The translations under genes and the position numbers were made by a program. A DNA stretch of 36,252 nt from Lachnospiraceae bacterium (lineage in GTDB: Bacteria; Bacillota; Clostridia; Lachnospirales; Lachnospiraceae), in assembly GCA_017623295.1 (NCBI GenBank), contig JAGAPK010000046.1, positions 1-36,252 on the forward strand. Direction: 5' to 3'. Below the pieces are notes generated by a model, which saw nothing but the letters and a program-made list of their open reading frames with translations, ran no database searches and was not told where the DNA came from. Below, in pieces: positions 1 to 7,689 of the stretch (position 1 is the first letter of the stretch; each line of letters opens with the position of its first letter).

Positions 1-14
1 AAATATACAAAGAG

Positions 15-148
15 ACTGTGGTTGTAGCCTTTCTGAAACCATCAAGTGGTAGGAGTAAGCAAACAATCCACAGTATCTCCAATAGTATAGCATACAGTCC
101 TTGGAGAGGGACTATAAACACTACTACTTTATAATACGAGGAGTAATT
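15..148 (+). promoter_or_regulatory. Structured leader upstream of cytidine deaminase
   Basis: No gene is visible in the first 148 bases, but the RNA could fold extensively. Bases 15-25 pair with 63-74 (11 bp with one bulged T) around a smaller ACCA/TGGT hairpin at 38-50. Bases 76-82 (TCTCCAA) pair with 101-107 (TTGGAGA). AGTCC at 96-100 can pair with GGACT at 109-113, which would form a pseudoknot or a competing fold. The last element precedes the ribosome binding site (136-143). I could not match this to a known riboswitch family. The upstream end lies outside the window, so it could also be the 3' part of a separate RNA. The pairings are read from the sequence; a regulatory role is inference. 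Confidence 0.35.
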
Positions 149-574
149 ATGCTTGATGAACGTACCATAATTCTACTAATTGAGAAAGCGTTGGAGGCGA
201 GACAGGCATCTTATTCTCCTTATTCCGATTATCAGGTAGGAGCAGCACTTTTAACTGCTGATGGAGAATTTTTTACCGGATGCAATATTGAAAATGCTGC
301 CTATTCACCAACAAATTGTGCAGAACGTACAGCATTCTTTAAGGCTGTTAGTGAAGGTAGAAAGAATTTCGATGCCATCGCTATTGTCGGAGGTCCGAAA
401 GATATGGAAATTACACAGTATGCATATCCTTGTGGTGTCTGCCGCCAGGTTATGATGGAATTTTGCAATCCCGAAACATTTCAGATTATTGTTGCAAAAT
501 CAACAAAAGAGTATGACGTGAAAACTTTGAAACAGCTTTTGCCGGAGGGATTCGGTGCGGCGAATCTGGAGTGA
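149..574 (+). CDS. cdd: Cytidine deaminase
   Basis: Hydrolytic deaminase converting cytidine and deoxycytidine to uridine and deoxyuridine in pyrimidine salvage; cytoplasmic. The 141-residue protein has the small tetrameric-type signature: C57-A-E59, where Glu59 is the proton shuttle and Cys57 binds zinc, and P94-C95-G-V-C98, which supplies the other two zinc cysteines. The length is normal for the short form. The ATG at 149 was chosen because a good Shine-Dalgarno (acgaggag, 136-143) sits just upstream; an in-frame TTG at 101 would add 16 residues but has no ribosome binding site. It is first in a tight co-directional run with the next four genes (24-nt gap to the amidohydrolase). Confidence 0.95.
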   Translation: MLDERTIILLIEKALEARQASYSPYSDYQVGAALLTADGEFFTGCNIENAAYSPTNCAERTAFFKAVSEGRKNFDAIAIVGGPKDMEITQYAYPCGVCRQVMMEFCNPETFQIIVAKSTKEYDVKTLKQLLPEGFGAANLE

Positions 575-598
575 TAATAGAAAGGTAGTGCGAGACAT

Positions 599-1894
599 AT
601 GAATATCAGATTATATAATGCGAAAATTCTGACTATGGAGAGTGAAGAAATTCTGGAAGGAGAAATTTGGATTCAGAATGAAAGAATTCTCTATGTAGGG
701 AATGGAAATGATACGGAAGATGTGTACAACAAACTGAAACTGCAAAGTATTATATGGGATAGGGAAATTGATTGTGAAGGAAATATTCTGATGCCTGGAT
801 TCAAAAATGCCCATACGCATTCTGCAATGACTGTTTTGCGTTCTTATGCAGATGATATGCCTTTGCAGGATTGGCTGAACAAACAAATTTTCCCGGTAGA
901 AGCAAAAATGGACGGAGAAATGATTTATCATCTGACGAAGTTGGCTATTCTGGAATATCTGACAAGTGGTATTACTTCTATATTTGATATGTATCTGACT
1001 CCGGAAACGATTGCAGATGCCTGTGTCGATATGGGGATGCGTTGTGTACAGGTAGGTGGAGTCAATAACTTTAGTCAATCAGTAGAACTGGTAGAAGAAA
1101 TGTATCAGAAATTAAACGGCAAAAATCCTTTGCTCAGCTATGTGATTGGTTTTCATGCGGAATATACCTGTTCGAAAGAATTATTACAGAAAATTGCCGG
1201 ACTTGCCCGTAAATACAAAGCACCTGTTTATGCGCATATTTCAGAAACAGCTTCCGAAGTGGAAGAGTGTCAGAAACGATATGGTATGACACCACCTGTA
1301 TTTCTGGATTCTTTGGGAATGTTTCAGTATGGTGGTGGCGGTTATCACTGCGTACATATGACAGAAGCAGATATGGATGTTTTCAAACGTAGAAATTTAA
1401 ACGTAGTTACCAATCCCGGTTCCAATACCAAACTGGCAAGTGGTATCGCTCCGATTTCTGAATATCTGAAGAGAGGAATTAATGTTGCTATTGGAACAGA
1501 TGGACCTTCCAGCAATAATTGTCTGGATATGTTCCGTGAGATGTTTCTTGTTACCGGTCTTGCTAAACTGCGTGAAAAGGATGCTTCGGCAGTCAATGCT
1601 TTTGAAGTATTGAAGATGGCAACTGTAAATGGCGCAAAGGCGATGAATTTGCTGGATGCCGATGTTTTAGCAGAAGGAAAACTTGCAGATATTATTATGA
1701 TAGATTTACATCAGCCGAATATGCAGCCAATTCATAATATCCAGAAAAATATTGTTTATAGTGGCAGTAAGCAGAATGTAAAAATGACAATGATTCATGG
1801 ACGGATTTTATATGAAAACGGCAAATTTGCTGATTCGATTGATACAGATGCTATTTATGCCAAAGCAAATGAAATCAAAGAAAAGATTTGCTAA
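599..1894 (+). CDS. mtaD: S-adenosylhomocysteine / 5'-methylthioadenosine deaminase (amidohydrolase)
   Basis: Metal-dependent amidohydrolase expected to deaminate methylthioadenosine and/or S-adenosylhomocysteine to the inosine form, recycling by-products of SAM use. The 431-residue protein carries the family metal ligands: H72-x-H74 in the sequence NAHTHSAMT, H213 in YAHISE with E216 nearby, and D301 in IGTDGPSSNN. H186 in FHAEYTCS matches the substrate-side histidine. The N-terminal beta domain and the C-terminal strand returning to it (residues about 365-410) are both present, so it looks complete. Family assignment is strong. Choice among MTA, SAH, adenosine or guanine as best substrate is inference from the closeness of the HTHSAMTVLR.YADD block to MtaD proteins. 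It follows cdd by 24 nt, which fits a nucleoside-salvage operon. Confidence 0.88.
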   Translation: MNIRLYNAKILTMESEEILEGEIWIQNERILYVGNGNDTEDVYNKLKLQSIIWDREIDCEGNILMPGFKNAHTHSAMTVLRSYADDMPLQDWLNKQIFPVEAKMDGEMIYHLTKLAILEYLTSGITSIFDMYLTPETIADACVDMGMRCVQVGGVNNFSQSVELVEEMYQKLNGKNPLLSYVIGFHAEYTCSKELLQKIAGLARKYKAPVYAHISETASEVEECQKRYGMTPPVFLDSLGMFQYGGGGYHCVHMTEADMDVFKRRNLNVVTNPGSNTKLASGIAPISEYLKRGINVAIGTDGPSSNNCLDMFREMFLVTGLAKLREKDASAVNAFEVLKMATVNGAKAMNLLDADVLAEGKLADIIMIDLHQPNMQPIHNIQKNIVYSGSKQNVKMTMIHGRILYENGKFADSIDTDAIYAKANEIKEKIC

Positions 1895-1922
1895 AATTTA
1901 GTTAATAAAGTTGGGAATTATT

Positions 1923-3662
1923 ATGGAATATATTGTTTTTGCAGGAGCCATGCTTCTTTTTCTGCTGATTATTATGGGGAAAGGGTATCTGGACCAAAAG
2001 AAAAGTGAAAAGAAATTTATACAGAATTTATATAAGAAGTATGGTGTTTTGCCGGAACGAAGCTATCGTGTGGATGAATTAGATGCTCATATTTCCATGT
2101 ATTATAAAAACCACAAGGAAGATGGACAGCTTGACGATATTACATGGAATGATTTAAATCTGGACGAGATTTACCAGAAAATGAATTATTCTCATAGTGC
2201 TGCGGGAGATGAATATTTATATTATCGTCTGCGTACACCGATTAAAGAGGCACATGAATTAGAGGAATATGAGAAGCAAATCCAATATTTTATGGCGAAT
2301 GATAAAGAACGAGTTTCCTTGCAGGTTCAGTTCGCAAAGCTGGGTAGAATGACAAAGTATTCTCTGTACGAATATCTGGCATATCTGGATGCACTTGGAG
2401 AACGTAAAAGCTATAAATATTATCTGGCGGTGTTGCTTGTATTCATCGGCATTATCTCAATGTTTTTTTCGGTTCAGGTAGGCATCTGTGTGCTGCTTAT
2501 TGTTTTGTGTAGAAATATGATTGGTTATTATAAAGAGCAAAAAGAGATTGAACCGTATATTACCAGTTTTCGTTATATTTTCCGATTGCTGGAAGCAGCA
2601 GAGAAAATCGGGAAATTGCCGATTGAAGAAATTGCAGAAGAACGGGAACAACTGTTGCACTGTTATAAGAAATTAGAAAGCTATAAACGTAATTCCTTCA
2701 TTTTAATGTCTGGGACAAGAGGTGGAGCCGGAATTACATCCAGCAATATATTAGAAGCAATACTGGACTATTTCCGCATGATGTTTTATCTGGACTTGAT
2801 AAAGTTTAATCAGATGCTTGCCGAAGTAAGAAAGCATATTGATGAAATCGATGAAATGGCTACGCTTATTGGAAAGCTGGAAACAGCAGTCGTAATCGGA
2901 GAATATCGTGCCGGAATGAAAAATGGTTATTGTGTGCCGGAATTTATTTCGAAAAAAGAGGATATTGGTTTACAAATAGAGCAGATGTATCATCCGTTAT
3001 TGCAGGAACCTGTAAAAAATGATGTGGCGGTAAATAAGGGCGTTTTGATAACCGGTTCCAATGCTTCCGGTAAATCAACATTTTTACGGGCGGTAGCAAT
3101 CAATGCTGTTTTGGCACAGACAATACACACTTGTATGGCGGATTCTTATAAAGGCAGCATTTTTCAAATTTATTCTTCCATGTCTCTGAAGGATGATTTG
3201 GAAAGTGGCGATAGTTATTATATGGTAGAAGTGAAGTCCATCCGAAGAATTTTGCAGCAGGTAGAAATGGCAGTCCAAAACGATGAAAAGGTATTGTGTT
3301 TTGTGGATGAAGTATTACGGGGAACGAATACGGTGGAACGCATTGCGGCATCTACTCAGATTTTGAAGGCTTTTGCTAAGGACAATACCATTTGTTTTGC
3401 TGCAACCCACGATTTGGAATTGACAAAACTGTTAGAAAATGATTATGAAAATTATCATTTTGAAGAAGAAATTGTAGAAGATGATATATTTTTCCCTTAT
3501 CGGTTGCAGAAAGGACCGGCGGTATCACGAAATGCGATTGCTCTTTTGAAAGTGCTGGGATATCGACAGAATCTTGTGGCTGATGCGGAAAATATGGCAC
3601 AAAATTTTTTGAAGACGGGAAAATGGAATAAGGAAGCCGCGACTGCGGTAAGTGGTATTTAA
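1923..3662 (+). CDS. MutS-like ATPase with N-terminal membrane segments
   Basis: The 579-residue protein has a C-terminal MutS domain V ATPase: Walker A GSNASGKST at 378-386, Walker B CFVDEVLRGTNT near 459-470 and the ATHD switch near 496. It lacks the mismatch-recognition domain of MutS and the Smr nuclease domain of MutS2. Residues about 3-18 are a hydrophobic helix, and a second hydrophobic stretch lies near residues 164-196, so it is probably anchored in the membrane. Between these and the ATPase is an alpha-helical region like the MutS lever/core. Such short membrane-associated MutS homologues occur in Firmicutes; their role is not established. I chose ATG 1923 over TTG 1911, with weak support from a ggga upstream. 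It is followed 3 nt later by rnhA, suggesting translation together. Confidence 0.85.
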   Translation: MEYIVFAGAMLLFLLIIMGKGYLDQKKSEKKFIQNLYKKYGVLPERSYRVDELDAHISMYYKNHKEDGQLDDITWNDLNLDEIYQKMNYSHSAAGDEYLYYRLRTPIKEAHELEEYEKQIQYFMANDKERVSLQVQFAKLGRMTKYSLYEYLAYLDALGERKSYKYYLAVLLVFIGIISMFFSVQVGICVLLIVLCRNMIGYYKEQKEIEPYITSFRYIFRLLEAAEKIGKLPIEEIAEEREQLLHCYKKLESYKRNSFILMSGTRGGAGITSSNILEAILDYFRMMFYLDLIKFNQMLAEVRKHIDEIDEMATLIGKLETAVVIGEYRAGMKNGYCVPEFISKKEDIGLQIEQMYHPLLQEPVKNDVAVNKGVLITGSNASGKSTFLRAVAINAVLAQTIHTCMADSYKGSIFQIYSSMSLKDDLESGDSYYMVEVKSIRRILQQVEMAVQNDEKVLCFVDEVLRGTNTVERIAASTQILKAFAKDNTICFAATHDLELTKLLENDYENYHFEEEIVEDDIFFPYRLQKGPAVSRNAIALLKVLGYRQNLVADAENMAQNFLKTGKWNKEAATAVSGI

Positions 3663-3665
3663 ATT

Positions 3666-4136
3666 ATGAAAGTAACAATTTATACAGATGGTGCTGCAAG
3701 AGGAAACCCGGAAGGCCCGGGCGGCTATGGAACGATAGTACAATATGTAGATTCCAAAGGAGTTTTACACGAGCGTGAGTATTCGGCAGGTTATAAAAAA
3801 ACGACAAATAACCGTATGGAACTTATGGCAGCAATTGTTGGACTGGAAGCCTTGACGAAACCTTGTGAAGTAACGTTGATTTCAGATTCCAAGTATGTAA
3901 CAGATACTTTTAATCAGCACTGGATAGATGGCTGGTTGAAGAAAAATTGGAAAACAGCCGGAAATAAGCCGGTAAAGAATGTAGATTTGTGGCAAAGACT
4001 GCTAAAGGCAAAGGAACCGCATCATGTAACATTTGAGTGGGTGAAAGGTCATGACGGACATCCGGAAAATGAAAGATGTGATACATTGGCAACAACTGCG
4101 GCAGATGGTACAGACTTACTTGACGATACGGTTTAG
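3666..4136 (+). CDS. rnhA: Ribonuclease HI
   Basis: Endonuclease that cleaves the RNA strand of RNA-DNA hybrids (R-loops, primers). The 156-residue protein contains the four acidic residues of the RNase H active site: D8 in [10 protein letters not shown]52 in NNRMELMA, D74 in ISDSKYV and D139 in NERCDTLA, plus H129 in the flexible loop (VKGHDGH). The basic handle segment around residues 88-105 ([17 protein letters not shown]) is present, as in the E. coli type. The start ATG lies 3 nt after the stop of the MutS-like gene, so expression is probably coupled. Confidence 0.93.
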   Translation: MKVTIYTDGAARGNPEGPGGYGTIVQYVDSKGVLHEREYSAGYKKTTNNRMELMAAIVGLEALTKPCEVTLISDSKYVTDTFNQHWIDGWLKKNWKTAGNKPVKNVDLWQRLLKAKEPHHVTFEWVKGHDGHPENERCDTLATTAADGTDLLDDTV

Positions 4137-4184
4137 TTAGTGATATGATTTTAATATGTAAAAAAAGAGAGAAGGTTGAAGCGA

Positions 4185-4370
4185 ATGAATAATTTAATTT
4201 TATTTTTGAATGCTTTTTTGTCATATTTTTTATTATTTGCATTGGTGGTTGTTCTTGTAATCATTGCTTGTCTTATAGGAATAAAATGGCGTAAAAGCAA
4301 AAACCAGAAACTTGCTGCAGCAGGTGAAATGATTGTGGAGCAGACAGCTACCGATAGTGAAAATGAATAA
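4185..4370 (+). CDS. Small single-pass membrane protein, unknown function
   Basis: I do not recognise this 61-residue protein. It has one long hydrophobic segment (about residues 4-32), then a basic stretch (KWRKSKNQK) and an acidic, polar tail ending in DSENE. By the positive-inside rule the tail should face the cytoplasm. The start at ATG 4185 is supported by the Shine-Dalgarno agagaagg at 4167-4174; the in-frame TTG at 4176 is too close to that site to be used. It is the last gene before a strong terminator and probably the end of the cdd operon. Confidence 0.7.
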   Translation: MNNLILFLNAFLSYFLLFALVVVLVIIACLIGIKWRKSKNQKLAAAGEMIVEQTATDSENE

Positions 4371-4381
4371 TGAGAGAATCG

Positions 4382-4414
4382 GGTGTTCATGAAAATGAAC
4401 ACCTTTTCGCTTTT
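4382..4414 (+). terminator. Rho-independent terminator of the cdd-rnhA operon
   Basis: A perfect 9-bp stem, GGTGTTCAT (4382-4390) with ATGAACACC (4395-4403), has a GAAA tetraloop and is followed by TTTTCGCTTTT. Confidence 0.9.
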
Positions 4415-4440
4415 ACATATTAAGAGGAATGTGGTAATAA

Positions 4441-5154
4441 ATGAAAATGAATAGGTTTACAACGATTTTGTGGGATTTGGATCAGACTATTTTAGATTTT
4501 GAAAAATCGCAGGATTATGCCTTGCGTTATAGCTTTGATAAATTGGGGCTGGAGATAGACGATGAAAAGGTTGCGCTGTATTCTGCAATCAATGACAGTT
4601 ACTGGAAGCGGTTAGAACGTGGCGAAATATCAAAAGAGGAAGTCCTTTTGGGACGTTTCATAACCTTGTTTGAGAAACTCAATATTACGAAAGTTTTGCC
4701 ACAAGAAATACAGCCGATATATCAGGATGCACTGGGAAATGTATTCTTTTTTCAAGATGAGGCAGATAAACTGATCGAATCATTAAAGAAGAAGGGATAC
4801 CATCAATATGTTGTAACGAATGGTATAAACAAAACGCAGTCAAAGAAAATGAATTTATCCGGTCTGGACAAGTTGATGGATGGTGTTTTTATTTCAGAAC
4901 TTATGGGTTATCCGAAACCGAAGAAAGAATATTTCGATGCCTGTTTTGCGCAGATGGAAGGAATTTCCAGAGCAGAATGCATTCTTGTCGGAGATTCATT
5001 GACGAGTGATATGCAGGGTGGCATAAATGCAAATGTAGCAACCTGTTGGTATAATCCGAAGAAACAGGAGAATTATTTAAACCTGCCGGTTGATTATGAA
5101 ATCAGGAATTTGCAGGAATTGCCCAAACTGCTAGAACAAACAGAAAGAAAATAG
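4441..5154 (+). CDS. HAD-superfamily hydrolase, YjjG-like nucleotidase
   Basis: The 237-residue protein is a HAD phosphatase with a helical cap domain (about residues 20-95). Motif I is D12-L-D14-Q-T, with D12 the phosphoaspartate nucleophile and D14 the acid/base. Motif II is T126 in VVTNG, motif III K159 in GYPKPKKEYF, and motif IV D185 and D190 in VGDSLTSDM. The order and the NGI..TQ..K segment resemble YjjG-type noncanonical pyrimidine nucleotidases, which clean up odd nucleotides; this substrate guess is inference. ATG 4441 lies 13 nt after aagagg; the second ATG at 4447 is further still. It begins only 27 nt after the previous terminator, with no clear promoter between. Confidence 0.85.
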   Translation: MKMNRFTTILWDLDQTILDFEKSQDYALRYSFDKLGLEIDDEKVALYSAINDSYWKRLERGEISKEEVLLGRFITLFEKLNITKVLPQEIQPIYQDALGNVFFFQDEADKLIESLKKKGYHQYVVTNGINKTQSKKMNLSGLDKLMDGVFISELMGYPKPKKEYFDACFAQMEGISRAECILVGDSLTSDMQGGINANVATCWYNPKKQENYLNLPVDYEIRNLQELPKLLEQTERK

Positions 5155-5175
5155 CAGGAAAATATAAGAAATAAC

Positions 5176-5209
5176 GGAAAGGAATGCTGCTTGTTTGCAG
5201 CACGAAAAT
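5176..5209 (+). promoter_or_regulatory. Hairpin between ribosome binding site and start codon of the WYL gene
   Basis: The Shine-Dalgarno ggaaagga (5176-5183) lies 26 nt before ATG 5210, too far for normal use. Between them TGCTGC (5185-5190) and GCAGCA (5197-5202) form a 6-bp hairpin with loop TTGTTT. Folding would bring the Shine-Dalgarno to an effective distance of about 8 nt. The alternative is initiation at TTG 5195, inside the hairpin, 11 nt from the same site. Confidence 0.4.
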
Positions 5210-6217
5210 ATGCCAAAATCATCGAATCAAAAACTGAAATTATTATATATTTTGAAAATTTTGTCAGAACAGACGGATGAACAGCATTATATGAGTGCAC
5301 AACAATTGATAGAAGAACTGGCAAAATATGATATTAAAGCAGAACGGAAAAGCATTTATGACGATATGAACCAGTTAATCGATTTTGGCTACGATATTGT
5401 TCTTGTAAAGTCCAGAATCAATGGTGGTTATTATCTGGCGAGTCGTGAATTTGAACTGGCAGAGTTGAAACTTCTGGTGGAAGTTGTTCAGTCTTCACGT
5501 TTTATTACACTTAAGAAATCCAAGGAACTGATTAATAAGATTGAGAAACTGGCATCAAAAGCAGATGCAAAACAGCTTCAGCGACAGGTTTATGTTGCGA
5601 ATCGTGTTAAAACTGCCAATGAAAGTATTTATTATGTAGTGGATGATATACATAAAGCGATTCAGAATAATGAACAGATTATATTTCAATATCTGGAATG
5701 GAATCTGGAGAAACAGCTTGTGCCGAGAAAAGAAGGTAAACGATATCAGGTAAGTCCCTGGGCACTAACTTGTAAGGATGAGAATTATTATCTGATTGCG
5801 CATGATAAAGAAGAAAATAAAATCAAACATTTTCGTGTGGACAAGATGGGCGGTATCAAAGTGCTTGACGAGGTAAAAAGGGAAGGCGGCGATTTATTCA
5901 AAAGCTTTGATATTGCAGCTTATGCAAATAAAACCTTTGGTATGTTTGGCGGTACGGAAGAAATAGTAACGTTACAGTTTCCGAATGCGCTTATCGGGGT
6001 TGTAATGGATCGCTTTGGCAAGGATGTATCGATTCGAAAAAGAGACGAAAACACTTTTTCCGTTCGTGTACAGGTGGCTGTCAGCGGACAATTTTTCGGT
6101 TGGCTGACCGGGCTTGGAGAAGGTGCCAGAATTATTGCACCCACAGAAACCGTGAAACAATACTGTGATTATGTACAGCGCATTATGCGTGGTTATGAAA
6201 ATGAAATACAATCATAA
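5210..6217 (+). CDS. WYL-domain transcriptional regulator (YafY type)
   Basis: Likely DNA-binding regulator of 335 residues. Residues 1-70 form a winged helix-turn-helix of the HTH_11/DeoR-like type (QKLKLLYILKIL, MSAQQLIEELAKYD, AERKSIYDDMNQL). The WYL domain lies at about 135-215, with the segment SPWALTCKDENYYLIAHD, where the signature reads W-A-L instead of W-Y-L, followed by a C-terminal WCX-like extension (about 240-330). WYL domains are thought to bind ligands or nucleic acid. The start is ambiguous: ATG 5210 gives a normal N-terminus, TTG 5195 would add MQHEN. It lies between a HAD phosphatase and an aminotransferase, but the sequence does not show which genes it controls. Confidence 0.85.
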   Translation: MPKSSNQKLKLLYILKILSEQTDEQHYMSAQQLIEELAKYDIKAERKSIYDDMNQLIDFGYDIVLVKSRINGGYYLASREFELAELKLLVEVVQSSRFITLKKSKELINKIEKLASKADAKQLQRQVYVANRVKTANESIYYVVDDIHKAIQNNEQIIFQYLEWNLEKQLVPRKEGKRYQVSPWALTCKDENYYLIAHDKEENKIKHFRVDKMGGIKVLDEVKREGGDLFKSFDIAAYANKTFGMFGGTEEIVTLQFPNALIGVVMDRFGKDVSIRKRDENTFSVRVQVAVSGQFFGWLTGLGEGARIIAPTETVKQYCDYVQRIMRGYENEIQS

Positions 6218-6290
6218 GAAAAATCACAAGAAAAAATCATAAGAAAAAAACATAAGAAAAATTGCAAGAAAAAAACATAAGAAAAAATAT
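6212..6290 (+). repeat. Imperfect tandem repeat of about 13 nt
   Basis: About six degenerate copies of a unit like tcataagaaaaaa run from 6212 to about 6290; variants replace cata with caca or tgca and differ in A-tract length. The first copy contains the TAA stop codon of the WYL gene. The stretch fills the gap up to the ribosome binding site of the aminotransferase (aggaagga, 6312-6319). It is almost pure purine on the + strand apart from the cat/cac steps, and nothing resembling a gene or promoter is visible in it. Confidence 0.7.
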
Positions 6291-6329
6291 AAAAATTATA
6301 AGAAGTATTTATAGGAAGGAATTGGCATC

Positions 6330-7499
6330 ATGGAATTACATTTTGCAGACAGAATGAAAGAATATGAAGAAGGAATTTTTCAGGTATTAAATGAAAAAAA
6401 GAATGAGAAAGTCGCTGCTGGGCAGAAGGTTTATAATTTGTCCGTAGGAACGCCGGATTTTAAACCGGCACCGCACATTATGGAAGCGGTAGTAAAGGCA
6501 GCACAGAATCCGGATAATTATAAATATGCATTGATTGATTTACCGGAGCTGATTGAAGCGGTACAGGCAAGATATGCAAAACGTTATCAGGTGGAACTGT
6601 CCAAAAATGAAATTATGTCAGTTTATGGTTCCCAGGAAGGAATTGCACATATTTGTTTATCTCTTTGTAGCGAAGGTGATGTTGTGCTTGTTCCGAATCC
6701 GGGCTATCCGATTTTTAATATTGGTCCGTCGTTAGCAGGGGCAGAAGTTGTGACATACGATTTGACTGAGGAAAATCATTATCTGCCGGATTTAGATAAA
6801 ATAGATGAAAAAGTGTTGGCAAAAACAAAATGTATGATTGTTTCTTATCCGTTAAATCCGGTTTGTAAGACAGCACCGAAATCTTTTTATGAGAAACTGA
6901 TTGCATGGGCGAAAGAACATAACATTATCATTATTCATGATAATGCTTACTCAGATATTGTCTACGATGGAAAAATTGGAAACTCCATTTTTAAGATTCC
7001 GGGTGCAAAAGAGGTAGCGGTAGAATTTTATTCGTTGTCCAAATCATATAACTATACCGGTGCCAGAGTCAGCTTTTTGGTAGGAAATAAGGATATTATT
7101 GCAAATTTTCAGAAGCTACGTTCCCAGATTGACTATGGTACATTCCTTCCTGTACAATATGGGGCGATTGCGGCGTTGAATGGTTCTGATGAATTTGTAC
7201 TGGAACAATGCAGCGAATATCAGAAGCGCAGAGATGCCTTGTGCGGTGGACTTCGTGAAATTGGCTGGCAGATAGAAGATAGTGAAGGAACAATGTTCGC
7301 ATGGGCAAAGCTGCCGGATGGTTATGAAGATGATGTAGCATTTGTTATGGAACTTCTGGATAAATCTGGTGTGCTTTGTACGCCGGGAAGCAGTTTTGGC
7401 TCTCTTGGAAAAGGACATGTGCGTTTTGCATTAACACTTCCGGTTGAGGTAATAGGAGAAGCCGTTGAAGCAATTAAAATGTCCGGTATGATAAGATAA
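6330..7499 (+). CDS. Class I/II PLP-dependent aminotransferase
   Basis: The 389-residue fold-type I aminotransferase has the expected PLP residues: K238 in SLSKSY forms the Schiff base, D204 and Y207 in HDNAYSDIVYDG contact the pyridine ring, N176 in YPLNPVCK the phenolic oxygen, and R246 in TGARVSF the phosphate. R366 in GHVRFAL probably binds the substrate carboxylate. Overall style (SVGTPDFKP, NPGYPIF) is closest to the aspartate/alanine and LL-diaminopimelate aminotransferase group, but the substrate cannot be read from sequence. Note YPLNPVCKTAP, where most relatives have YPNNPTGA. ATG 6330 has a strong Shine-Dalgarno (aggaagga). A terminator follows directly. Confidence 0.9.
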   Translation: MELHFADRMKEYEEGIFQVLNEKKNEKVAAGQKVYNLSVGTPDFKPAPHIMEAVVKAAQNPDNYKYALIDLPELIEAVQARYAKRYQVELSKNEIMSVYGSQEGIAHICLSLCSEGDVVLVPNPGYPIFNIGPSLAGAEVVTYDLTEENHYLPDLDKIDEKVLAKTKCMIVSYPLNPVCKTAPKSFYEKLIAWAKEHNIIIIHDNAYSDIVYDGKIGNSIFKIPGAKEVAVEFYSLSKSYNYTGARVSFLVGNKDIIANFQKLRSQIDYGTFLPVQYGAIAALNGSDEFVLEQCSEYQKRRDALCGGLREIGWQIEDSEGTMFAWAKLPDGYEDDVAFVMELLDKSGVLCTPGSSFGSLGKGHVRFALTLPVEVIGEAVEAIKMSGMIR

Positions 7500-7523
7500 T
7501 AAGGCTTTTGAAAAAATGCAATT

Positions 7524-7556
7524 GGGATATGTAACAAAATACATATCCCTTTTTTG
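7524..7556 (+). terminator. Rho-independent terminator after the aminotransferase
   Basis: A perfect 10-bp stem GGGATATGTA (7524-7533) and TACATATCCC (7540-7549) with a 6-nt loop is followed by six T residues. Confidence 0.93.
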
Positions 7557-7580
7557 TTTATTTTTCTGCAAGAGGATAGA

Positions 7581-7609
7581 TTGACACGGACAAGGTATTA
7601 TCTTATACT
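7581..7609 (+). promoter_or_regulatory. SigA-type promoter of nrdD-nrdG-dut
   Basis: A consensus -35 TTGACA (7581-7586) and a near-consensus -10 TATACT (7604-7609) are separated by the optimal 17 bp. Transcription should start near 7616, leaving a leader of about 75 nt before the nrdD start codon. It lies just downstream of the previous terminator. Confidence 0.85.
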
Positions 7610-7618
7610 ATTCCTAAA

Positions 7619-7664
7619 CCACAAAATATAGAGAACTTATGTTAACAATAACTATATTTTGTAT
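7619..7664 (+). promoter_or_regulatory. Tandem NrdR-like operator boxes
   Basis: Two decamers fit the NrdR core CwAtATaTwG: CAAAATATAG (7622-7631) and CTATATTTTG (7652-7661). Their starts are 30 bp apart, close to three helical turns, matching the paired arrangement of NrdR boxes near ribonucleotide reductase genes. Box 1 overlaps the predicted start of transcription and box 2 lies in the leader. NrdR is an ATP/dATP-sensing repressor; its gene is not in this window. The match is by eye to the known consensus. Confidence 0.6.
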
Positions 7665-7689
7665 TATTACGAATAAGGGGAAGAGGAGT

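Noticed and set aside
96-113. PyrR-binding attenuator upstream of cdd
   Set aside because: The loop is two bases longer than the consensus, and no terminator/antiterminator pair follows; kept only as a remark in the leader finding.
611-1078. 155-codon minus-strand frame opposite the amidohydrolase gene
   Set aside because: No family features and no start site; the + strand encodes the conserved metal-binding region here.
6212-6290. CRISPR array
   Set aside because: Units are about 13 nt, degenerate and without spacers.
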